Part shown: positions 1-15,932 of the stretch, piece after piece
Numbering within the stretch: the first letter of the stretch is position 1
How the letters are laid out: the number at the start of each line of letters is the position of its first letter
Assembly: GCF_000485595.1 (NCBI RefSeq)
Contig: NW_014577073.1
Location: 188,459 to 214,738 of the forward strand
Source: Priapulus caudatus
Lineage: Eukaryota > Priapulida > Priapulimorpha > Priapulimorphida > Priapulidae
Direction of reading: 5' to 3'
Length of the DNA stretch: 26,280 nucleotides
Translations under genes and position numbers: made by a program
The notes under the pieces: model-generated
What the model was told of the DNA's origin: nothing
Seen by the model: only the letters and a program-made list of their open reading frames with translations
The model's database searches: none

Positions 1-48
1 ATTAATGATTACATATATGATTACATATATAATGACAGGATATATGAT
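1..48. repeat. AT-rich short tandem repeat next to foldback element
   Basis: The motif atgattacatat recurs three times with small changes, the third after an insert containing 'gacagg'. It abuts the left arm of the inverted-repeat element and shares its tacatata end. It may be a remnant of repeated insertion or of slippage. No coding potential is seen. Confidence 0.6.
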
Positions 49-672
49 TACATATATGTAGCCTGTCAGATCAAAACATGCCGTAGGACTCAATTCGGAC
101 ATTATGAGTTAGCAGTTTTATCAGAAAGACCATTCAATTCTGGTTATTTTGACACCAAGATCTTCTTTCTAGGTCACATGGTTCGGAAGTTATGAGCATT
201 TGAGTAGTTGGAATCGGGCCGATTTTGGAAAACAAAGTTCAGAGTAATTAGGTCATAAAGTTTAAAGTTTGTTTTCATTTGGCCTTCATTTGGACAAAAA
301 TCTGAAAAAATATCTTCCCATTGAGCTAGACACATGAATTTTTGCATTCACGTACCAGACATAATAATCATCCACTGTATGAAGTACGAAAATGGTAGCT
401 TACAGTTAAGGCAAGTAATTCAGGTAATTAATTAGGGTAATTAAAACATTAATTATCTGGACTTTTTGGACACGCAAATAAACACATAAAGACACACTTT
501 TGGCCAGTTTTATTGATGTAACATCGAACATGGATAACTACTATTACTAAAGGTATTTATGACCACACAAAAAAATCGTTTTTTACTACTTTTAGGTGAA
601 AAATCACCTATAACTCAGAAAGAACATTGAAGTCCTACGGCATGTTTTGATCTGACAGGCTACATATATGTA
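49..672. mobile_element. Foldback / MITE-like element with perfect 42 bp terminal inverted repeats
   Basis: Positions 49-90 are the exact reverse complement of 631-672, 42 of 42 bases. The outermost 12 bases (tacatatatgta) are themselves palindromic. Just inside them the arms begin gcctgtcagatc, so TA-GCCTG...CAGGC-TA would fit a TA target duplication as in Tc1/mariner-type elements, although the palindromic flank makes that ambiguous. The ~540 bp interior is AT-rich with no meaningful open frame, so the element would be non-autonomous. The arms are seen directly; the superfamily is inference. Confidence 0.8.
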
Positions 673-1765
673 CCTCGGGTACATATCTGTAGACTAGTAC
701 CTGATACGACAACGACCCCTTGAGCATTGGCATTACTGCCAGTGCCACGGCACTGCGATAGACCGCAAGTCCGAACGGAGCACTGCTAATTATATTATTA
801 GCAAGGTATCTTTAAAGTGATCATCATAATTACTGTTCCGGTCATAATTCCTGATTATTATTACCTGTTCGACGATGGGGACGAACAATTATTTTCTAAT
901 CCTAAACTTGTGCAACAAAAATTCTAAGTTTTCAGTCCATGCGCATGGAACTACGTACGCGCCACCTACCGGGTGAAAACTGTAAACTAAAAAATGTATG
1001 GTTTAACCCGATTTCATAAATCTCCTGAACGAGATGAAAAGATGGAATGCCTAACTCTGCATATGTACTTGAATATTACACTGTTTCGCTTACCGAAAAC
1101 TTGGTTTTTAATATACATAAATGTACACGAATGCAGGGTTCGCGCTCTGCTGTTGCGAATAATCGGCTCAATTTTAACCGGTGATATCATATCGCAGCGA
1201 ATACGAGATAAACAAATGGCAAAATGTGTGAGGTTGCGTGTAAATAGGCAATTCGGTGTAGCTAGTAAAAAAACTAATTACGCAGTTTTAATCGTCAGCA
1301 GGTAATAATACTGCATAATGTGTATAAGTTATAACCTGACTAAACCTGAGTTACACTATTCTCGAGCAGTACAGCTTGTGCACCAGTCGGTGCAGTGTCA
1401 GTAGACAGTACCTCATTATCACTACACTACAGTGACTACTCACTACTCTCAGTACTGACACTAGTAATACTAATAGTATCAGTATCAGTGCCAGTGCCAG
1501 TAGCCTGTAGGCAGTACTGGCAGTAGGCCTACTACTAACTTATAATTAGTATTAATATTTAATAATAATTTATTACTAATTATGACTTAGTCTTAGTAAT
1601 ACTAATAGTATTCATTACTTTCGTAGTAGTAGGGACACCGGTTAACTTGACTCGTTAAGAAATCAGATTTATAGCAGTGCATCCATAACTGCTAACACTA
1701 TTTCAGTATTTGTTCCCTCAACTAGCTAAACTGTAATGTTGCACACTTGCCTACAGGTATTCGCC
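673..1765. other. Non-coding DNA upstream of SEL1L (possible 5' UTR and promoter)
   Basis: No supported exon lies here. A 16-base imperfect palindrome (cagtgccacggcactg) sits near 740-755. About 1370-1640 is low-complexity sequence built from drifting agta/cagt/taat words. A splice-acceptor-like tgcctacag ends at 1755, eleven bases before the SEL1L start codon, so a 5' UTR intron is possible. No TATA box or ER-stress element (CCAAT-N9-CCACG) could be identified. Confidence 0.5.
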
Positions 1766-7576
<5,811 letters not shown>

Positions 7577-9775
7577 TTTCTGCCTTACCCGAATCAGATG
7601 ATACTGGCAGAGATGTTGGTGCTTTCGGCAAGCCTAGTGTTAGACCTTCACCTTTTATCGCAGTCATTCAAACATCGTGGTTGCATTTCGAGCCCATTCG
7701 CCACACGACTGCCATCTTCATCGGGGCAAGCCAACGTCGGACGTGGTTTACATGGTCTATATAGTAATGGTGTCCTAGTCGTCGGTGGCTCTTGTTTAAT
7801 GAGCAATGGTTTCTACTGCAATTATTGCACATGCAATGACAGCTGTAGTGTGTGTGCCCCTCTGGTGGCCAGAACATGCAACCTCTGGTGCAGCACAAGA
7901 CGTGTGTAGTGGAGCGTGCAAGCGTGAGTTCTCTCGTTGTTGTAGAGAGGCCGATTTTTGTACATAATTTTGAAAACAGCTTTCTATAGATGTTTGTCAA
8001 TTTGTGGCGTATTCCTATGCTTGCAATATTGCGAGTGGATTAGTGCACTGGGAATACCTCACAGCAAGTGTATTTAAAACTCGTTAACAATAACTCATGG
8101 TATAGTGTCTCTATCTATATAATGGATTATGCACAGGATGGACCAGTAATCGGAATAAAAGTGGCCACAGCTGTTGTTTTCCCTGGTGTGCTATTACAAA
8201 AGTATATGGTGATACTTGTCGCTGTTGAAGTTAAATATGCGATAGTTTTATTTGCACCAGTATTTTTTAGGACAGCTGATAAATACTGCATAGGTATTAG
8301 GCTTGCAGTGCACATATTACTGTGCCCTACCAGTAAACAAGCATGAATTTTCCAATCTTTCTCAGCAAATTTCATTTATTTATTTTATATTTACACCGAT
8401 TTAGTCTACCATTAGTAACCGCACGTGGTATCTCTATGTAAATTGAACTTTTGAAGTTTATAAACGAAACAGTGTCAGTTTAAAGCCGAGTTTTTCCAGC
8501 AATACCCACGATTACTGTCAGGGTTCATTATGGGGCTTTTTTGATGGATTTGGATTTTTTGTCTAGGTTTATCAATTTATATAACCCAACGGCTTTAAAA
8601 ATACGTAGAACTGTAGAATCCAGGTTTGTATAGAAAAAAGGTGAATATAAGAAATATGTGTTCGCACGTATTGTGTACGTGGTTCCATGTACTGATTGTC
8701 CTACTACTAGGAACAAACTGAGAAAAATTAAACGATGATGAATAAGAAAATAATTTTTGTCATTTTTTGTAAACTTTTTGTCACTAGTATGCCACGTTAC
8801 TAATAAATTCTGGTTAGTCACGTATATTTATCATCATCACTACAATGTTTAGGACTTCTAGTGTGCGTGCGTGCGTGTAGAAGAATGGTCAAGTATGCCC
8901 AGTCACACGTTTCTGTTGTCAAGTGATTTCCGTGGGTTTAGAAAACATGGCAGTAATGGTATTGCCATTGACTATTATTGTGAAATGTTAATTATGAATG
9001 TAATAAATATTTGTACAACATTTTGGAATACAATCATAATAATGAATATTTTTTTAATAAATACAATTTATTTAAATAGTCATCTCTAAATAGGTAAATA
9101 GTACCTCACAATGCGAGCACCTAAGAAAGGTTTTCTTTTACATGTAAAGCAAAAAGCAGAGCACTGCTCTACTAATAGTGTCCGTGATAATGTCAGTGAA
9201 AAGTAGAAACCGCATTGCTTCTATTTTAAAAACTGCAAAAATAAAAATAATCATTACCAGAAATACAAATATATAGCTGGTATTTGGAGAAGGGCATTAC
9301 TCATTTTGTTAAATTCCTGACACATGGAGAAAAAATAGGAGGGCAGCCGATAAAGGAAAGTGGTCATGTCACTAGACCAAGATCTGACACATGGATAACT
9401 TTTTTTTTCTGACGTAAACAAAAAATAATAAAATTTGCATTTACGTAACATAATAGGTAGGTAATATGATCTTACAACTTACAGATAACAAATTCAAGCT
9501 GTGAGCAAATTTACAGTTGCCGATTATTTTGATTAGCATTACGAGTGCTATATACATTTTTCAAACATGATGATTGTAGTGTCATTATTATACGAAATTT
9601 TCTCACCACTTCACTGAGTTCATAATAGCAATACTTCAAGGCCACCTTTGTGCATGCTGCTGGCATATTATCACATATGACAAATCTCTGCTGCAATAAT
9701 GCTGTTGCTTCTTATCTCAACAACAACTTGAATCACAAGAAAGGTAATTCACGAGCAGGTGCGCTCTGTGCTCGT
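7577..9775. other. Convergent 3' region between SEL1L and KLHDC2 (3' UTRs and intergenic)
   Basis: About 2.2 kb without a supported exon on either strand; the open frames here are short and unconserved in appearance. It should contain the SEL1L 3' UTR (+) and the KLHDC2 3' UTR (-). AATAAA hexamers on the + strand occur at 8154-8159 and 9056-9061; on the - strand one lies at 9067-9072. A short gtgcgtgcgtgcgtg run is at 8862-8876. Transcript ends cannot be set without RNA data. Confidence 0.6.
9056..9072. terminator. Back-to-back poly(A) signals, one per strand (candidate)
   Basis: AATAAA on the + strand (9056-9061) is followed five bases later by TTTATT (9067-9072), which is AATAAA on the - strand. 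The pair sits between two convergent genes, where a shared bidirectional cleavage and polyadenylation zone is plausible. It would imply a ~1.5 kb 3' UTR for SEL1L and ~0.7 kb for KLHDC2. AT-rich DNA makes chance hexamers common, so this is tentative. Confidence 0.3.
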
Positions 9776-12700
9776 TCATGTTCCATGTGTGATGAGCTGT
9801 AGCTGTTCAGTCTGCTCGCCTACTCTATGCCTAACAGATCTGCTGTAGAGTAGCCCACGCAAGCTTTTGGGCAGTTCACCCCACTCCGTCTCTAGAATAT
9901 CTTTGTGGTCAATGGCCAGCTTTATGCATATTCGCACCAGTGAAGGAGGCGTGAAGCAAAACGTGAGAATTTCTTTCGAGTGATCCTGCATAGTAATAAA
10001 TGCATAATATTAATCTAATCATATTTAATTTAAATTATCGCATCAGGAAATTTGTGCGGATACAGAAAGATGGAAGCCAAGATTAGATCTTGCAGTAGCT
10101 TTACTAATAGTGACGCATTTAGCATGAGGCTGTCTCAGCACTGAAAATTAGACAGAGTGCACTCACGGAGAGTGCATACCTCCGTCAACGACATACGACT
10201 CACAAACACACGAATAACCCACGATATACGCCAGCGTACTGACATGTACACGCTGGCTTGCTGGCTTGCTGCTCGCTCGCTCGTTGCTGCTGCTCGCTCA
10301 CATGTACACGCTCGCTGGCTTGCTGGCTGGCTGGCTCACTGACTCGACGCGCTAATATCAATCGCGCGAACACACGAACACACTAACACACTAACACACT
10401 AACACATGAGAGTGAAAACATAACCTCCTCCAACTCCGTTGGGCGGAGGTAATAACACGGTAATTCATCAGTTTCACCTTGGCAACAAATCTCTGTGATA
10501 TTTGCATAGATCTTTACTATTCTGCTGAGAACCTACACTGTTATCGTCGTGATCAAGGATATCCTTCTGGCAACCTCCAAATACCATCACTTCACCGTAG
10601 TTGTTCAGACATGCAGTGTGCCACAGACGTGGCTTGTTCCCTGGAACATCCAATTGCGTCCACTGCAGTAGTTCCGTGTCAAGTATCCATCCATCACCTG
10701 TGACATGTGAGCAACGCACAGTAATGCAGAGCTAGAACGTCATGTAATGTGTTTTTCCTATACTCTACTTTTTGCGATCTAGTAAAATAATAATGCAATA
10801 TATCCTCTCACTTTTGAAACATTCAGAGATTAAAGCTAAACATTGGTGAGATAAATACAATAAAATTGAGACATCTAATTATTATAAAAAAGAACCATGT
10901 CCTTCTTCACTGTGTATCATTACTAATATGCTGACACCAACCCATATAGAAATCGAGAAAACTAGCTGAATGCAGATACAAACAGCTAGGATACAAATAG
11001 GACTGCTCAGAGCGCAGACCAGTCATCACTGCAAGTTATGCAGAAATATATGCAGTCAACATTACAAATAGTCTTACTAAGGGGTTTCCTGTACTGGGTA
11101 TAGCCTCCATAGAGAAATATCTGTCGCTGTGAGATTGCTGTGAAGCTATGCCATGTTCGTCCACATGGCCAGAGGCCTGGTGCACATATGCTGTGTACAG
11201 AAAATTAACTGAACTATTAACTCATACAGATATAATGCTAAATGTGTGTGACGGCATGAACATGTGTGGGTTCATGCCAGCAGCACGTAATAATTTCCTG
11301 AAAATATAGCAATTGCAAAGGACTATTATTTCAAATATTTATCTCCAGTATCAGTTACCTGCCACTCCACGTTTTCTTTTTAAGATCTAAACAATGAAGT
11401 TCAGCTGTTCTGACTAACCCATGGCGTCCACCAAACATCCAAACCTTGTCCCCTATTTTAGTTGCTGCATGTGCAGCCCGTGGTGATGGTGGTTCACCCT
11501 ATACACGAATACAAAATGCATGCGAGTGCTCTGTTCGATAAAATTACACATAATATATAGCTAATATTAGTCGTAGACTGAATAATTATAATATTAAATT
11601 GAATATTGAATATGATGTACTTGACATTAATTATATTTGCAATTGATTTTAAACAATTGATTTTCAATCATGAAATTGATCTCACACACTACAAGATACG
11701 AAGAAGATAGGATAGAATAGATTTTAAAAATTAAATTGCTTTTTAAGAACAAGCTCCTATAGTATTAGAAGATGGTTTTAATCACTAGTGTCAGTTAGAG
11801 GAAAGTTGTTTACATATATCATGAACACGTGCTTAAAACATATATTACTACTACATTAGATTATTAGATATCTTTATATTAATATAATAACATTCTTAGA
11901 CATATGTTCATGAATATATAACATATAAATATATACCTTGTACTGAGGATTACTCCAAACTAATGTTTCAGGGTCAAATATAATAATCTGATTATTCCAT
12001 CCCCTCTCTTGGTAACTCTGCAGAAATAATGGAGGAATTTACAGCTTTCTATACTCTAGCTCAACTTGCACCAACTAAAGTTAAAAACTAGACATTCTTA
12101 TACAAAATAGAAGTATTCAGATACTTAACATAAATCATTAAAAAACAAAACGTGTAAACCATTCTGAAAACCAATGCTTACAAACATAGTTCCTGGATTA
12201 AGAAGGAAACTGCCATTATCATGCAATACTTCAACCTCAGGATCTTCATCGAATGGAACACCGAAGCCACCAAAAAAATGCAATCTGAAAGCATTAAAAT
12301 AAAACGTATGGTCGCAAACATTCACCTTTGCAATAGCTTTAAGAAAATGTGTGTGTTAAATTTGAATTCATTATGCAACACCAAGCTCTTAACACTGTAT
12401 CATCAGATTTTGTGGCAGCTCGTCACTAGATGCAAGAACGATTTTCACACTTCTATCATACAGATAATTGTGAAGTGCGAAAAATGAGTGTCAAATCGAC
12501 TTGGTGTCATTACTAGTTGGCAGTGCATGTAACTGTACGTAGGTGCATAGATAAGAATGTTCCAGCCTTTTGGGGATATCGCAAACAGTGGACGACACTG
12601 TCCCCACTAACATCCCTGCAGTCTTCGTTTACCACAATTTAAAATAAGAATATGCAAACACAAATCATGGCCACTGCCTATTCTTACTTTCCCTCGTGAG

Positions 12701-13462
12701 ACCAACCGACAAACTTGTCCCTCGGAGCGGGCCGTTTTCCTTTGCATGGCACTCTTTCCCAGGAGAGCGAGCTCAGGTCCAGCCTATGAAGCTCCCCATA
12801 GTGGCCCTCTAAAGAGTGCCCGCCGTAAATATACAGGTAATGGTCCACGAGCACGGCACACGCTCCAGACAGGCCGGGTGGAAAGTGAGGAGTACGTCCA
12901 TCTATGGGCAGCATTCGCCTACAGAATTCACAGACGTGTAATTATTATGACAAGGTGGCTATCAAAAAGAGATTGAACATGAGTTGTCCACTTCGGCAGT
13001 AATCATCGGACCGTCTTGCATGCATCACATATACATAGTATTCCCGTGATCACATATATTAACTAGAAAGGGCAGTTGTCGCCAACTACATGTATCCCCC
13101 GTGTTCTCCCTAAGATGTGTAAGTATACGAAGTTTGGTAGCGCTAGGTCAATTAGGGGTCGAGTTATAAGCGGAAGGGAAATTGTCTGCGGCGGCGGCGG
13201 CTGGGGAGACATGAAACCATAGTATCCCCGCCGACTTCGTCGCGGGGGATACAAATATCAACTATTCTTAAGTGCTGTATTATGGTATAGTCCTCAGTTT
13301 TCACTGCATTCACATTTTTTTACATTGCTAGGTGTACATTAATTACATAGCTATTCCACTTACCACCACCACTTACCATATCTCAAACTCAGTATCATAA
13401 ATCCACAGTTCATTCGTTGATACGTAAACGTTCTCAAGTGGTCCATCATCGTGTGTTACTTC
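9776..13462 (-). CDS. KLHDC2: KLHDC2 orthologue, kelch-repeat substrate receptor of CUL2 ubiquitin ligase (5' exon(s) missing)
   Basis: Exons in transcript order: 13462-13377, 12918-12688, 12284-12182, 12017-11937, 11498-11359, 11190-11078, 10697-10537, 9985-9776 (TGA at 9778-9776). Every junction is GT-AG with agreeing phase, giving 374 codons plus stop. Human KLHDC2 has 406 aa, so roughly 50 N-terminal residues (most of the first kelch blade) are not found. In the family, KLHDC2 is a six-bladed propeller that binds C-terminal diglycine degrons and recruits elongin B/C-CUL2. Seen here are blade signatures: LYIYGGH, LHFFGGFG, VWMFGGRH, IFLYGGY and VMVFGGC, each followed by an L.W-type strand (LSWERV, LVWSNP, KTWSG, LQWTQL), plus PSPRAAHA, GRTWHS and PRLWHTAC. 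The tail carries SLVRICIKLA, which fits the elongin BC-box (S/T/P)LxxxCxxx(aliphatic), followed by LPKSL, which fits the CUL2-box ΦPxxΦ. This separates it from general kelch proteins. The first visible exon begins in phase 0 after acceptor tttag, so at least one exon lies upstream. The closely related KLHDC1 or KLHDC3 is less likely. Confidence 0.93.
10243..10410. repeat. GCT-rich and CTAACACA short repeats in the last KLHDC2 intron
   Basis: 10243-10340 is made of drifting gctggctt, gctcgctc and gttgctgct words; 10370-10405 is a (ctaacaca)n-type run. Both fall in the intron 9986-10536 of KLHDC2. The open frame across the first part on the + strand is a by-product of the repeat. Confidence 0.8.
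13091..13253. mobile_element. Small MITE-like element (163 bp) with 10 bp terminal inverted repeats
   Basis: tgtatccccc at 13091-13100 is the exact inverse of gggggataca at 13244-13253. Next to the right end, tatccccgccgac and gtcgcgggggata (13223-13251) form a near-perfect hairpin, so the right end holds a second inverted copy. The interior contains a (ggc)n run. It sits in the KLHDC2 intron 12919-13376 with no clear target-site duplication. Confidence 0.55.
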
Positions 13463-14005
13463 CTAAAAGAAATGATGTAGCATTTTACTATGAAATCTAA
13501 ACATGCACTATTCCAGGCTATGGCTGTTTATGCATTTGGCTTTTGCAACTTCTCATATACACTTATATGTGACAGACCACAACTTGTACGTATAATTACC
13601 GTTAGAATGGTGGGGTGAGGATTAAATTAGGGTCAAGGGAGGAATGTCAAGTACCTAAAGCTAAGATGGTGCCCAGGTCAAGAATTTGATGTCCCATCAT
13701 CAGGAGTCTATCAATAGACTATTGATAGTCTATTAATAGACTATTGATAAGACTCCTGCCATCATCTCTAGAACTGGTTGTTACCAACAGCTGTGCCTAT
13801 GATGACACATAACACATCAAGAATGGTGCGTGGTGACCATTTTAATCATGTGGCATACCATCTGCTGCTATTTTTGCCTTTTTGACAGTTATCTTACACT
13901 TATTCTGTCTACCCAGTTTGTTGGGCTTAGGTCAGTGTAGTTAATTGGTTAGGGTTGTGGTTCAGTTATGGCGAGAATGTATTTGTTTTTATCACGGTGA
14001 GAGGT
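13463..14005. other. Non-coding DNA upstream of the first visible KLHDC2 exon
   Basis: Read on the minus strand, nothing resembles the missing first kelch blade (a hydrophobic strand ending W/FGGY followed by GT), so this is probably intron. The stretch includes the hairpin at 13701-13758. Confidence 0.5.
13701..13758. repeat. Imperfect palindrome / hairpin
   Basis: caggagtc (13701-13708) pairs with gactcctg (13751-13758), and between them atcaatagactattgat-type words repeat in both orientations, so almost the whole 58 bp can fold on itself. It may be a degraded foldback element. Confidence 0.75.
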
Positions 14006-14187
14006 TACATGTGATTTGCTGGTGGGCCAGTACCCACTTTCCCTAGCTCTAGTACTATAGCCCGCGTACAGTTGCCGCAGGGCTATAGAACATTCATACA
14101 TGTGATTTGCTGGTGGGCCAGTACCCACTTTCCCTAGCTCTAGTACTATAGCCCGCGTACAGTTGCCGCAGGGCTATAGAACATTCA
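14006..14187. repeat. Exact 91 bp tandem duplication
   Basis: 14006-14096 is repeated, apparently without change, as 14097-14187. Each copy carries the tagctctagtac...agaacattc block that also appears inverted at 14429-14480. The lack of divergence means either a very recent duplication or an assembly artefact at a repeat edge. Confidence 0.9.
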
Positions 14188-14480
14188 ATTACGAATGCTA
14201 GGGATCAACCCGCTGACTGGCGCTGAATGGCCGTTTGACGTTCGTAAATAATGTTTGTTCTCAAGAAATACCGCAAGCAGACCATTTCAACGTTAGTTAG
14301 AGGTTAAACTTTAGTAGCTGATATAACTTAAGACATATTCACTTCGGATAAGAGGCATTAATTGCCTACCACAGACGTTTTATAGCCGTGAGTAACCGTG
14401 AATAAGTTGGTCGCTAGCATTCGTAATAGAATGTTCTATAGCCCTGCGGCAACTGTACGCGGTCTATAGTACTAGAGCTA
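14136..14480. mobile_element. Inverted-repeat element with ~75 bp arms
   Basis: 14136-14187 and 14429-14480 are inverted copies differing at one base over 52 bp. The match continues inward, with small gaps, through ttacgaatgctag on the left and ctagcattcgtaa on the right, giving arms of ~75 bp around a ~195 bp core with no coding capacity. The form is that of a non-autonomous foldback DNA transposon. Its left arm is the part that is tandemly duplicated. Confidence 0.75.
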
Positions 14481-15117
14481 CCACTTTCCCCTACTCTCAC
14501 CACTGGCACTGCACTGGCACTGAGCACAGAGCAGGTAACACCCCCTGTACTGTAACAATAACATGAGTCTAAACAGAGGAATTGCTCCGACATGCGATTG
14601 GAGGATAAAAATAGAATTCGTGACGTTTCATTTTCATTTTGGCATTTAGCCTACGAGCGATACTCCGCGCACACATTTGTTAATTAAGCTAATCGCGCTT
14701 CAATAAACTCAAGACTCACAAGGATCATATAGCTAAGACATGTGTATATAATGGCTAGAATTTATAGAAATGTAACTCAAATCATTCGCGCCAATTAGTT
14801 AGTTAGTTAGTTAGTTAAGGATAATAGGTTGTAATAGGCCTAGCCTAATGTGCACCCATATCTTGCGATTTCCTGAATCGGTCGATTCTGGCCTTAAATT
14901 CGTTAGTCGTGATAGCTGCGACTGCACTTTGTGGCAATTAGTCTCTCTTATTCATGCTGTTTGTGCACAGAGCGCGCGTGCGGTGTACTTGTGTGTTGCA
15001 GATGAGCATTTGACCGGCATTTACGGGTAATTATTGGCAATAATAGGCGAAATAGAGTAGAGAAACATTAAGACTTTGGTAGTAAATACATTTCGTGTTT
15101 ATTTACCATTATTTTTT
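14481..15117. other. Non-coding stretch, with a (ttag)n microsatellite at about 14797-14817
   Basis: AT-rich DNA with no supported gene. A run of about five ttag units is the only ordered structure. Short open frames here show no recognisable family. Confidence 0.5.
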
Positions 15118-15124
15118 TTATTGA

Positions 15125-15310
15125 GACGTTCCAAGTGCATGTGGCTGTGCCGTGGCTGTGCCACAGGCTGTGGCTGTCGTACCCAAACTTGGAATTTGCA
15201 CAAACTGTGACATCTTGAGATCGTGCAGTGATAGTGCTGCCCAAACTGCGGATTTCCTAGTTTGGCTGCCCAATCTCAAGATTGAGCACGCTGAAAACAG
15301 TCGATAATTC
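15125..15310 (-). repeat. Dispersed repeat, inverted copy (CCAAACTTGG family)
   Basis: The stretch contains gtacccaaacttggaattt, gcccaaactgcggat and caatctcaagattg. Read on the minus strand these match, in changed order and with indels, the block at about 23310-23395 on the plus strand, including caagtttgggtac at its end. The same short words (ccaagtttg, cccaaacta) build the satellite at 15461-15922, so all belong to one repeat family. Confidence 0.65.
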
Positions 15311-15460
15311 AACTACACTTCTAAAATGGCGATTGTGGCATATGCGAGTATAACTGAGGCAAACTAGGAAGGAATTTCTCTAATGGTTATCAAATTATCT
15401 AATCATTTATTATTTTAACAAAGACACATTTGCCAAACACATCGAAGAGTGCATGAACGC

Positions 15461-15922
15461 CTATGAATTCCAAGTTTGTGCAAGCCCTGCTCACCTTGCC
15501 CAAACTAGGGATTCTCCTATTATTGTCAATATTGAGCAAATTATCTCAACTATCCATATATAATTTGTTAACCAATAATGCCAATATCATGAATATGGCA
15601 ATATGCAAACACAATCAAGAAATAAGATATGGGAACTCAGTCATTGTAATGATATAACATTTCGTAGCCTATGATTCCAAGTTTGTGCAACCCCTGCTCA
15701 CCTTGCCCAAACCCTGCTCACCTTGCCCAAACTAGGTTTTGCAATTATTGTCAATATTGAGCAAATTATTTCAACTATCCATATATAATTTGTTAACCAA
15801 TATCATGAATATGGCAATATGCAAAAACAATCAAGAAATGAGATATGGGAACTCAGTCATTGTAATGATATAACATTTCGTAGCCTATGATTCCAAGTTT
15901 GTGCAACCCCTGCTCACCTTGC
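15461..15922 (+). repeat. Tandem satellite, ~208-218 bp unit, cut by the assembly gap
   Basis: Units start at the ctatga(a)ttccaagtttgtg junctions near 15461, 15669 and 15887, so there are two full units and the start of a third. The first two share about 190 bp of near identity, with landmarks gctcaccttgcccaaac, atattgagcaaattat and aacatttcgtagcctatga. Unit 2 has an internal duplication of the ccctgctcaccttgcccaaa part. Unit 3 runs into the N run, so the array may be longer than assembled. A fragment of the unit recurs at 23205-23307. Confidence 0.9.
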
Positions 15923-15932
15923 NNNNNNNNNN
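15923..15932. other. Assembly gap (10 N)
   Basis: Ten ambiguous bases stand directly inside the third satellite unit. The round number suggests a placeholder of unknown true length rather than a measured distance. Confidence 0.98.

Noticed and set aside
994-1305. 103-codon open frame on the + strand upstream of SEL1L
   Set aside because: No recognisable domain, no Kozak context of note, and no splice or composition support; probably chance.
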